A stretch of 64,000 nucleotides of DNA from Montifringilla adamsi (taxonomy: Eukaryota; Chordata; Aves; Passeriformes; Passeridae): contig JAGGNK010000003.1 in the NCBI GenBank assembly GCA_017590115.1, positions 1,758,301 through 1,822,300 of the forward strand, written 5' to 3'. Within the stretch, counting starts at the first letter, position 1. Every line of letters begins with the position of its first letter. Below the pieces are notes generated by a model that was not told where the DNA came from, searched no databases, and saw nothing but the letters and a program-made list of their open reading frames with translations. A program made the position numbers and the translations under genes. Below, piece by piece: positions 51,865 to 62,902 of the stretch.

Positions 51865-51991
51865 CCACAAGGGTGAAGAAAAAATGGAGCCAAACACATT
51901 TGCCTGTCTGCCATCTTAAGACACACCCAGGACTGTTGCCTACATTTATCAGTGAGAGCAGTAACACCTCAAAGAACATCTGTAGGGTTTG
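51865..51991 (+). other. Weak candidate exon, plus strand
   Basis: A strong acceptor (tttcttcccactctcacttag) precedes 127 bases that end at a near-consensus donor TTTG|GTAAGTATT. Only one of three frames is open (peptide includes WSQTHLPVCHLKTHPGLLP). The peptide is unrecognised and no partner exon was found on this strand, so a non-coding exon or coincidence is as likely as coding. Confidence 0.25.
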
Positions 51992-52589
51992 GTAAGTATT
52001 TTACACTGCATCATAGGAAAAATCACAGGTAACACTGCTGAGGAATGTTGCAGCATGAACTATCTGCTCACAACACTAAATGGTTAATAATGAAAGTGCT
52101 CACCTGATAGATCCAATCATTAACTGATCAAATAATTACTTTTGCTTGTACAATAAACTGCAATGTAAACAGTTCTCGTTGAATTTCTTCACTTAAAGCA
52201 AAAAGAAAAAAAAATCCCAATATATGAATGATAACATGAGCTCAGTTCCATGTGGGTGGACAAATGGTGATCCCTTATCTATTTGAGACTTTGTCCAGTC
52301 GTAATCCTAAGAGAAAGCTTTACTTGGTTTTGAAAGATGAATAGGAATCAATAAAATCTGAGTACTGCATTTTCACTGTCCATGCACCTAAACTGATGGA
52401 CCATGACAGTTAGTAATATCTGAAATCCTTGTACTACTGCATTGCAATTTCTACAACAGTAAGGTTAGATTGTACATAACCAGTCTGGAAGAAACACAAA
52501 TCCAAGCCAAAACCAAGATACCCTTCTGTTTTCACAGCAGCTGCTAATGCTATGCTGTGGTCACTGGAAGTAGAGAGGCTCTGCAGTCT

Positions 52590-52702
52590 TCATTCAGAAG
52601 GGTTTTCAAGAACAGACTTGATAAAGCCCTGGCCTGACCCCATCTTAACCTCCTTAAAGCTTTTTTCCAACCTGAATTATCTCACAAGTCTATGAGCACT
52701 CC
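52590..52702 (+). mobile_element. CR1 LINE 3' fragment
   Basis: Sense-strand CR1 tail: agggttttcaagaacagact, then a diverged middle and ttttttccaacctgaattat near the end. Short and degraded. Confidence 0.7.
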
Positions 52703-53879
52703 AAGTGGTTCACCTATTATTGCTGGATTATACTAAACAAGCTTGCTTTTTTGCATTACTTATTTTTTCACTTGCCAAAAGTCTATATTTAACTCATTCT
52801 TGCCTTGTTAAGTACAAGAAGAAGGCACATCTTTCTATGTTAGCAACATTCTTTCTCAAGTACTTACAATGCACTTTAATTTCTTCTATGCCAATTAGCC
52901 CACATATTCCGGATTCCAGTTTCAGGTGGAGGGTGTGGGAGATAATGGAATCACTAGCATTTACGAAAGGTTAAGACTGTTTTCTTAGATACTCTAGCTT
53001 GCTCCTTTTAAAAGAAAGTTACTGCACAACTAAAAGTTGTTACAGTTTTATAAAACATATAAATAGAGAATAAGTAATGTACTTCCCCATCTAATTTTAG
53101 GCAAGCAATAAATTATTGAAGAAGGTTATGTTCAGTAGACTGTTCTGTCCAAAAATATATTGCTTTTTCTTGTCATGACCCACGCTCAACTATTGCTTAC
53201 CAGAACAATTTTTTTCCAAAACAGATAATTGTAGAGATTCTCCTATTTTTCTGAATTTATATGCTAGGCACATTTTTAAATTCTCAACCGAAGTGGATAG
53301 CCAGTAAATTCATACCTTTAGATTCTCTCTTCGAAACAATGTGTATCACTGAGGTGGGATCTACTGTAATTTTCATTTTATATTTTAACAAAATCAGAGT
53401 ATTAACAGTCTGTATTATGAGTGACTTTTACAACACCATGCCATTCTAGCTGTTTCAGCACTATTACAATAAAATTCTCAAGTTTGTAAAGGTATGCATT
53501 TCAACATGCATTTTGACCATTATGACCAAAAAGACTGTTAGTGTTTGAAATACAATTCCAAATCCTGCAAAACTTTAGAAAGCTACTGCATTTTCTGTTT
53601 CTTACTGAAAACCACTGTGTATAAATTAATTTTACAATATGTGGCATTTTGATTTACTGAGAGAAAACAAAGGAGGCGGACACATCCCCTCCCTTTTTAC
53701 AAAAAAAATGTAATAATATAGACAACACACAGGCTACAATTTCTATGACTTTTTAATCAATAGAATTAGTGTACCTGTTTCTTAAGAATATTTCTTAAGC
53801 TGTTCTTTATATTTAGCACTACTTAATTACTTCTGTTTGCCAAAAATAAAGGTCATTAAAAAAATCTTGAATCTTGACT

Positions 53880-54480
53880 TAGATTCTTGACTAACCTGCA
53901 AGTTGTAAAACCTTTAACTGTGTTCCATTTAATGCATTTAATAGATGTAAAAGCTCACAAGCAATGATATGAAGGATAATTTACGCTTGCAATGCATTTT
54001 TGTCCAATTAATAGATTGCCTGTGTATTGCACACTTTGCATGACAAAAGAGCAGAATATTAAACTTCCATTTATGAATGCATGAAATTGCACTTTGCAAA
54101 TTAGAAGTGCCGAAACAGAAATTTTTCACCCTGTTTAGGAAATAAACAGTCCTTAACCAATTAAATTGCATTGTAATAATTCTATGATTTATTGCAAGTT
54201 GTTTAACTTCCAAAACTTGGCTAACCCATATTAAGGTCACAATCCATCATGTCTTGCTTGGAAAGTCAGCAAATAATGGCTGTTGTAGTAGCTGCTTTTG
54301 ATGATAGTATGAAAGAAGTATTAGCACTTGTCAACAAAACTGCGTACAACCTAACATTAGCATGCATGGGCTGTTGTACCTATTTATTATTCTGGCAGCT
54401 TCACACATATTGTTACAAGCTTATAAAACATTTTGTCGGGTGGAAACCGAATGTACACTGTTTGGTTTTCTGATAGACTG
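53880..54480. other. Conserved-noncoding-like AT-rich block
   Basis: No gene or repeat is recognised. The block has many TAAT, ATGCAT and TTGCA-type homeodomain and octamer-like motifs and little low-complexity sequence, a texture often seen in developmental noncoding elements. This is an impression only, since conservation cannot be measured here. Open frames 53938-54240 (minus) and 54249-54473 (plus) have no splice support. Confidence 0.25.
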
Positions 54481-56732
54481 GCAGCATAAATGTCTGGGCT
54501 GACTTAGTTTAGGTTAAGTGTAAATAGAGACACAAATTCTTCAGCCTGTTCTCTTATTGATACTGAAAAGTACTGAATTATTCAGCATCCAACTCTTCTG
54601 TTTGTGTCTATCACAGTTATCAATTACCCATCAGTCTTCTTGTCAAAACAGAATGGATTAATCTGGCTGAAAACAAGAGAAAGAAGTGGATACAATAACA
54701 GAGATGCAGGGTTGCCAAACCGTCAAAGGGAAATCCAGGCAGTGACAATTACTGTCAAAAGTCAGATATCTGGCTTAAGTGAGCAAGTGATTTCCCTTTA
54801 CAAGCAAAGAATGCACTTAGCTTACTCTAAGTAAATTAATCTACCTACTTTGCCTACTAATGCATTATCTGCAGTGATAGTCACAGTGATTTTGTCAGTC
54901 ATGCTGCTCAGATGCCTTTATAGTTCAATGCTTTATGTGCAAGTTGATACTTAAGTATGAATATACACAAAATGTTATTTTATATATTAAAAGAAAATTA
55001 CTTGAGTGTGATTACTTGTGTTAGCTTGATCTATTGTACACATAAGTTGGTAAGAGAAATCAAGTAAATCTTTGAACTCAGGCCTGTGGAATACACTCAG
55101 CTTCTGTTAGATCTAGCCTTCCATTTTCCTCCCAAGCTCTAAACTTTGAAATCTTGCTTGGCAAAATCTCTAGGTCCATCTATTACTCCTGAAAAAGCAT
55201 GCAGATGCATGTGATTTCATTTGTATCTTCAAGTAAAATGTCAGTAACACAGCCCCCAGCCTGCAGCAAAGGTTTGGCACCCACTAAGTCATGTTTGGGA
55301 TTCTATCAGAGCTTTCTGGTTTGTTTACCTTCTCCACCTCCTCCTCCCCCCAGAGTACTAGTATCAGAAAAGATTCTTCTAAACTATTTTAGTGAATCAT
55401 TACTCATGCCTGAAGCTTTGCAATCATGGCAGAAGATTTCAAGACCCAGATATAAGGCAAATGCTTCTACTGTATACTGCGTTAAAAGCTTCTGTATTTA
55501 GCATATTTTACACTTATTTTAGAAACTTATCTGCTACCTGATTTTAATTCTTATATAGACATGGTGTACTACATTCTGGACTTTTAAATGCATGTTAAAA
55601 ATTACCAGTATTTCCACTACGTACAAAATGATATTAATAAAGCAGATTATTCACAAAGTCTTAGGACAAAACTTGCACTTGCACATTAAACAGTTTGACA
55701 GACCAAAAAACTGGTATCCACATATTTCTACATAAATTATTGTAATTCTTTAAAAGTCAAAATATGGTGAAGAGTATCACCAGAGTAATACATTTGCAAA
55801 AACCCCCCCCCCCCACCCAAACTAACAAAATAAAATCCAAACAAAAACACACACAGAGAAACAAACAAAAACCAACCAAGGCCCTCCCTGAAATTAGCAG
55901 AGATACTTTGCAATCATTTCCCCTACAGGCCTGACTCACTGCTGATCTCTCTAAATATTCACTAAAAATACAGTGAAAACCATTATGTCACATTATTTCA
56001 GTAAAGTAGTGACATTTACCTGTTATATGTTAATCTTCCAATTTTGTTTGATTTCTATTAAGCATGAACAGTACATGGCTGGCTCTGTTAAGCACTTGAT
56101 ACCGAGTATGAGGATTTACTGGCAGACATTTAACAGTCAAGAAAAGATTGCACTTTTAAAAAAGTTATTCAGATTGTACAATTCAGCATTGCTAGACATC
56201 TGCTCAGTTATTTTAATAACTTTAAGACTGTAATGTTAGAATTGATAAACAAGATACATTCTAATATTCCTGGCTCCTCCTTTGGAGACATGCCCATAGG
56301 GATCTCTGTAAATTTCTGTGGAATTAGCGTCAGGTTCAGGTCTGATTAACTCTCTTCATCACTTTTAAGTGAAACAGTGTAAAGAGATCTCAGGATATCT
56401 TTCAGGAAGACCTTTTCAGTTCCAACAAGGAAACAAGATAAACTTACCTGTTACTTAATTCTTGACAAAACTGCTTTGTTCTCTCAAAAATTAAGAAATC
56501 ATTTTTTCCCCTGTAAGTGGTGAGAGCAACTATTATTATTATAAAAGACATAAAATAATTTAAACAGAAGAAATTCATTGCTTCATGTCAAAGGTTTTAA
56601 AAACTAGTTACAGAAATCAAACACTACAATGAAAAGAAAATTGCAGCAGAAGCACTTATCCACTTCAAATGTCAGAGAATAATTTTCATTTTAAAATAAG
56701 GGTTTTTGTCTTTATTTTAAGATCCAGCTTAC
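54481..56732. other. No gene assigned; intron-like
   Basis: Contains a C-rich run at 55803-55818. A 63-base minus-strand segment at 56448-56510 has excellent splice sites but causes a stop in the favoured frame, so it is not called an exon. Confidence 0.4.
55803..55818 (+). repeat. C-rich run
   Basis: Twelve C, an A and three more C. Beyond it are A/C-rich short repeats up to 55890. Confidence 0.9.
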
Positions 56733-56861
56733 TCATTTGTTTACTGAAAAAGTTATTAATTATGGCTACTAGATCTATCTGCATGCCTGAAAACTGTCTA
56801 ATTTTTTCATGTAATGTCCACTGGGTTTCCAGAAAAATCAACACATAAGCTTCATTAACAT
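56733..56861 (-). CDS. Candidate internal coding exon, unidentified gene
   Basis: The best host-exon candidate. On the minus strand a good acceptor (ctcctaattgtctcatatgacag) is followed by 129 bases with an open frame to a GTAAGC donor. The first two bases AT complete a codon begun by G at the end of 58074-58149 (Asp). Then 42 codons are read, including VNEAYVLIFLETQWTLHEK, and one base (A) is left for the next exon. Continuing past the donor gives only a short tail before a stop. The peptide is a mix of hydrophobic and charged residues that could be helical. No family is recognised. The distance to the upstream candidate exon is 1.2 kb, a normal intron size. Confidence 0.62.
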
Positions 56862-58073
56862 CTGTCATATGAGACAATTAGGAGAATAATGTTGACATTA
56901 CCAATCTGTTGAAACACCAGCCCAGATTTAACATTAAGGCAAAAATTGCACCAGTATAGCCCTTATAACTTCCAAAGATTGTTTCTTAAACATCTTTCAA
57001 TTCTAATCTTACTGTGTTTTCCCCCAAAGATACACACATATCTGAGGACTAAAAGGATTAATTTTTATTTCTAATACCTAATTATATGAAGACTGCTGCT
57101 CATGAGGCATTATCTAGGTGTGCGTATGAAGGAGTAAAATGTCTGCACCTGTTTAACTTTAATTCTGCAATTCATTAAAAACCAGTTTAACCAAAAACAA
57201 GGGCTGAATGTGTGTTTGTCACTATGGTGCTTCTGACAAAAAAGGAGAAAATGCAGAATTGAGAGGTCTCTCCAGTGGCAGGTTGACAAGGCTGCTGGAG
57301 TTTCCTTTGAGACAGTCAGCAAACATAGCCTCCAAACTGCAGATGGAGAGCCCTGACCAAACCTCAGTATCATGAAAACTGAAAATATGCAAGAGGTAAA
57401 TAAGTATCAGAGCAGTTGGTGGCAGAGTGACATTTTAAAAAGCACATCTCACTTGATGGTTTCTTCCATTGATTGTCAAATGTTAGGTACACTAAAGCAC
57501 ATTCATACTAGCTACAAAATTAAAATCTAGTATGCATATCATCAAGCAGCATTTGAGATAATCAAGCTTTATACATAACACTGTAAAATCATATTTTGAC
57601 AGTTTAAGTAAGATTATGCAACAATAAAGAAGAGCATTTGTGCAGATTATCATGAGGTTTCAGAGGAATTTTCCAAGCCTAAAAGACAAAACTATACAGG
57701 AAACTGAGGTAATCCCAAACCTACCCCCAGAACTATAAAGGCTAGGATGCTGCTAAAGAATGTTTTCAGAATTCTTAGTAACTTTCATTATCCCACTTTC
57801 AAAAACTAAGCAAAATGCAACTGTGTCAAATTATATTATCTTTCCATGGTTTGAATGTTTAATTCTCCAAAGAATTAAATTAATTATGTATAAAGTAATG
57901 GTGCTAATGCTAAAAGATTTTCTAAAATGTTGACAGCTCCCAAACAGAAATAATTTGAGTGTACAGACTTTATATTATTGCTTGATATTACTATTATTAT
58001 AATTACAAACCTGGCAGGTTAAGAAAACATTGGATTTATTAAGCTGTCCACCATACCTGGTCCTGTTACTCAC
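56862..58073. other. Probable intron of the candidate gene
   Basis: AT-rich sequence between two candidate exons. No repeat recognised. Confidence 0.4.
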
Positions 58074-58149
58074 CTGCTTGTTTCACTATGGTAGAATCTG
58101 TCTTGTTTAAAGCATCATGCCAAGCAGACTTATTATCAACTACTTGGCA
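58074..58149 (-). CDS. Candidate internal coding exon, unidentified gene
   Basis: On the minus strand 25 codons plus one base run to a consensus CAG|GTGAGT donor. The peptide is CQVVDNKSAWHDALNKTDST then IVKQA. The acceptor chosen (ttgtgtgtccacaaatgttgtccag) is fair, and the frame stays open further upstream to about 58210, so the true start may be earlier. The one base left over joins 56733-56861 in phase. In a second frame the upstream part also reads well (YSKEIRKLLCHLALCVHKCC), so an error or old frameshift near 58150-58165 is a possibility. The product is unknown. Confidence 0.5.
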
Positions 58150-61100
58150 CTGGACAACATTTGTGGACACACAAGGCCAGATGACACAATAATTTTCTAA
58201 TTTCTTTCGAGTACTTCACAGTGTTTGCTGTGTTACTTCAAGCTAATTCTAAGCGTTTTCTGAGGGAAAAACCCCAGCAAGTTCAAGAAAATAGAAAATA
58301 AATTATTGTGAACTGGTGCATTTGAGCGGTGCTAATGTAGTCTGTGCAATTCTGCCCCATCTTCAGACAGGCGATTATCATTCTGAATCATCCATAAAAA
58401 GAGGACAAGGATCAGAATTCCCTCTGTGATCACAGCTTATTCCAATTACCATCCTAAAAATACTCATCTCTCACTCTTCAAAGCTTGTATGGAAAGAGAA
58501 TCCCAAGGGTGGTCTAAAGAACCCCTTCCCAACCTACAGCCTGTTATAAATGATAAAAACAAGACCCTGGCTAAGAAACTGACATTCTTAACTGCAGTAA
58601 TAATGAGATACATGAACTGGAAATTGCTTTTGAAAAATCAAACTGATCAACTGATCATGGCACTTCAATTGCAAGTCAAAGTATCAGGGTAAGCAAAATT
58701 TCTCTTTCAACCCATAACAATACTTAAAGAAAGAAGAAAAAAAATTCTGCTGGGTTTTGGAACTTTTGGGTTCTTTTCATCAGGAGCCCACATTGGTATT
58801 AATAGTGTGGGTTGCATTGAGTCAGAGTTATAAGTCTCAGGAACCACATCTTTGTCAAACTCAATAGGAAGGGCTGCTTCTACCTATTCATGCTTTTCAC
58901 CTAATGTTTTATTTTTGAGATGTTTTATTGGCCTAGAGGGGAAACAAATACCAATCTTTCTACTGAGCACTAATTTTTGGAGAATGAAGTGTCTGACAAA
59001 ACACCATAATTATGACTAACTTGCTTCCAGAACATATTTATGGGCATTCAGTAGTAGAAAATCTGTCTACTTTTGCTAACATAGTTACATTTAGAATCAC
59101 AGAAACCTTCCAAATTTTTCTCAAAATATAAATATAAAGCTTATAAAAACATCATTGAAATGAACAGCAATTTAAAAATTAAAATCATTGATCAAAATGA
59201 AAAAGACTGATAAATTTAACCATAATTAATGAGTAGATCTGACACACAACTTCCCAGTTTCTAGTGAAAAAATATATGGGTAGAAAATGTTGTTTAAGTA
59301 AAAGTTAGGTCCTGCACAGGATTTTTTTTTTCACTGGAGTTCTGTATTTTAAAGCAGACAACAGAACTAATAACACCCCATGCTATTTCTGTCCATTATT
59401 TTGATTAAATTGAACTGTTTCATCTTCCATCAGTTCAGCAATGATGTAAGTTTATTGAGCTGCTCATAGATCTTAAATAGACTGTGTATTTATTGAATGC
59501 CTCATATTTCTCATTATTTTTTATGGGGAAGATTTTTTAGGCTGGATCTTTGGTTTAGTGTGCAGGAGATAGAAATGCAACATTGCTAACATGAACCAAA
59601 TGGAACTTTTCCATTTAACTCAAAATGGAACATCAGCCATGCAAAGATCAGCTCAGAAATGTTCCATACTGAATTGTGCTTGAGAATGCTTCAAAATCTT
59701 CTGGTTTGGAAAAATAACAGTTTTATTTTTCAATGTTCATAAAAATTGTATAACTAAAGAGAACTGAGATCAGAAAGACTAAGCAGGCATTTAAATATAG
59801 AGAAACTCAAAATTTTTTGCCTTATGTAAACTTAATTTTTTTCTCAATAGCTCATAGAGTAATAAAAGGCCCCCCTATTGAATTTAGTAATACATTTATG
59901 TCTATTTCTATATTAAAATTTTAAATTATAATACAGATGGCTGATTATTTCCTTTATTAACTTAGCATTGATCAACTTTTTTTCTTATCTTGTTCTTATC
60001 AAGGTGAGGCTAGCACACAATAGCTAAAACCTATTTATCAATTAACTAGGGTAGGATTATTCTGAATTTAAGATGAATTAGATTACATGGTCATAGGAGA
60101 ACCAGATTTAAAATAGATCACCTAAGAATAAATAGTAAACCCAGTTATATAATCCTGGGTCCCAGCAAGAAATAAAAACACAATTGGAGAACCTCAACAA
60201 GGACAACAGTTTGCTGCTATGGCTATAGTGCGATCAGTGACTATTTAAAGTGCTTTAAAATGGCTTAGAATATGGATGGTATACAAAAATATTCTCACTT
60301 TGGGAGTACAAAGATAAATTAACAAAATTACATGTATTAATATATGTAATAATTTGCATAAACAGAAAATGCTTTGCAGTTTTGGAGAGGAGAAGAAAAC
60401 AGATAGCAAAAGGTATGAAGAGAGCACTGGACTAACTAGCCAAATGAGACAGGCATGGTGCAAAGCTCTGCTCTGCAGAAAAATATTTTAAAAGATGCCA
60501 GAAAGAGGAACTTCTTTTGCAAAAAGTTTTCCAGAAACATTTTAAGAAGGAAAATTTAGAAGGCAGGCACATGAAACCAAATGTAGGATGCTGACATCCC
60601 TTTCCATTACATATTTTTCCCAATCACACCTACTTAGAGAATGATGCAAGGCTACCTTTTATCTGTCCAGTTTGTGTCTCTTCCTTATCAGTATCTATTA
60701 AAATGCACAGTTCTGAAAGAACTAACAAGACCTAGCTTGCTTACAGAAAGCATTCGGTGGCAATTACCTTCAGGCTACTTTTGTGCTGTATAAAAGTATA
60801 TTTTATACCTATGAAGAATTTTCTATCTTTCTATTCCCCTTGTGTTGTTTTCCAATAGGAAAACAGAAACTCTGTGTATAAACTACACATTAACTGCACA
60901 CACATTTTCACTGTTTTCAGGTACAATATAAACTTTCTAACCTTGCACGACTCACTCCTTCTGAGCTCTCATCAGCCTGACTCATCATGGGAAATACCAT
61001 TCAAAATCAGAGAGCTTCTCTATCATATTTCTGCATCATCCTCTAGCATATTCTTTTTACATACTCTAATTTATTTTTGACAGCAGCCTCACTTTTAACA

Positions 61101-62660
61101 GAAATTTCCATTCTTTCTCCAAATTAAAATTGCCAATACAGTAATAATTGAGGAAGTATATAAATGCTTCAAAGTTTTCTCCTCCTTCACTTTGCACTTC
61201 ATCTGGCACTGTTCATTTAACTTGGTCATGATTCTCCTCTGGACTTAACTAACTCAATCCCTGCCCCCAACAAACCCAGACTATATCCTCATGAACAAAA
61301 CAGGACCAAAGCCAACCTCATCAGCATCAGGTTTAAAACCTGTCATCCAAGAGCTGAATAACAAGGTTACTTTTAAGTGTCAGCAAAACCAATTTGTGAT
61401 CAGCCATTAATATCTGGTTTAGGTATTCTGTATCGCCTCAGGGCTATGTAACTCACATGCAGGCACAACAGGACTAATCCTGCTCTTGTGCTAGCGTCAC
61501 TGAAACTGAGCTGGGCCCACCATTAATGTAAGCCACCATGAAGACTCATTAGAATAGCTGCACAAATTTCAAGGTACAATTTAGACAACAATCCCTTTGA
61601 ATTATCTCTTTCCCAAGTCTCCTGCTCAACATGCAGCATGCTCTATTTAATGTGACATAAAAGCCTGGAATCTCATTCTATTGAAATTAGAAACAAGATC
61701 TGCTTCTTTATTCCTAAAGGCAGGACATTATCTCTATCTTTAAACTCTATCTATTTATCTATGTATCTATACCGATCTATATATTTAAAAAGCAACAGGA
61801 TCTAGTGCCAAGACCATTTAATCTGCTGGGTACTGAACTAGGCATCCTTTAAAATTTAATTTCAAAATAATGAAAAAGCACATAGCTGGATATTTCTAGC
61901 CATTCTTTCACTAAGTAAAATTCAAGTTATAGTCTTTCTCAACAGGACAGACTAAACAATAATGTAGACTCTGATTCATATCAAGTGTTGCTCTATATGA
62001 ATTATGAAGTGTAACTATTAAAAGAAAAAAGTGCAAGAAGAACACACAGTTTATGTGAGAACACACAGTTGTTATACAGTAATAATCTAAGTGTACTCTG
62101 ACACAAGATGCACCTCATCTTTGACTAATTAGGTAACACAAAATTGAAATAAGCATACAATGGCAGAAAAGGTAGATCAGCTTCCTTACTGCCACTACAA
62201 AGATAAGTATTAATTGTAAATTAATTTTTAGATAATTTCAATACATAAAATCCTTCTCAATTAAAAAAAATACCAATTGAAGAAAACAAACATTTTCCCT
62301 TCAGATTTTTTGAATGCTCAGATTCTGCCTGTTTCAATAGTTTATTTATACTAACTGTATGCACATGAGTTCCTAGGTTCATTTAATAACTGGAATTAAC
62401 AAAATAAACATAAGCACTAAATGCCTGATGAAATTCAAGATATCAAATATGATATTCTGTGTGAACTAAATGGCAATGTATTTGCAATTTAAAATAATAA
62501 CTCATCATAATGAAAATGTACAGCAGTAGTTCTGCTTTATTCAGTATGGCAGGTCAGTGATCCCTGTGAAGCTACATTGAAGCAAAGAGTAGATTAATAA
62601 TTTAATTTGGTTCAGGTCTGTGCAAGTGGGGCACTGGAAGATATTATTCTGTAACCAGCT
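58150..62660. other. No gene assigned
   Basis: Expected to hold further upstream sequence of the minus-strand gene if that gene is real. Acceptor-bounded segments at 60656-60712 and 60245-60470 are open but do not join the called exons in phase. A TATC microsatellite lies at 61738-61787. Confidence 0.4.
61738..61787 (+). repeat. Imperfect TATC microsatellite
   Basis: Interrupted tatc and tatg units with AT-rich ends. Confidence 0.85.
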
Positions 62661-62682
62661 GTTGACCCTGATATGGGTCAAC
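62661..62682. promoter_or_regulatory. Possible everted nuclear-receptor site
   Basis: The perfect inverted repeat gttgaccc-N6-gggtcaac places two GGGTCA half-sites back to back with a six-base spacer. Everted repeats with this spacing (ER6) are bound by receptors such as PXR and CAR. No promoter is known nearby, so function is unproven. Confidence 0.3.
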
Positions 62683-62728
62683 CAATTAGATACCTCTATT
62701 TAATTGTTGGTGACCAATGTAAAACTGA

Positions 62729-62902
62729 CCAGAAATTTTTGTTGTAAACAAAATACAGTGGCCTAAAACAATTCCAGCTGTCCCCCTGGTGGAGACAGTG
62801 CGTTTGATAGAGGCTCATAAAGAAGCTCAGCAAATGAAAAAATTGCTAGATCAGTTTAGGATGCATTCTGTTACTGAGCCTTTTTTCAATATCCCTTGGT
62901 GA
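62729..62902 (+). other. Coding-like open frame, unidentified
   Basis: Fifty-seven open codons on the plus strand, with a peptide including VETVRLIEAHKEAQQMKKLL, end in a TGA after NIPW. The amino-acid composition is protein-like (an amphipathic charged helix after a Pro/Val stretch). There is no ATG at its start and the upstream acceptor candidates are poor. It could be an exon, a fragment of an old retroelement polymerase, or chance. I cannot decide. Confidence 0.3.

Larger units (their letters stand above)
50606..52589. other. No established gene; one weak exon candidate
   Basis: Contains a TC dinucleotide repeat and a candidate plus-strand exon, listed separately. Otherwise nothing is recognised. 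Confidence 0.4.

Noticed and set aside
56448..56510. 63-base minus-strand segment with CAG|GTAAGT donor and good acceptor
   Set aside because: After 56733-56861 it would be read in a frame that meets a stop after six codons. It could be a poison exon, but there is no evidence.
60656..60712. 57-base minus-strand segment with strong acceptor, open frame
   Set aside because: The donor is weak (GTAGCC) and its phase does not match the chosen start of 58074-58149.
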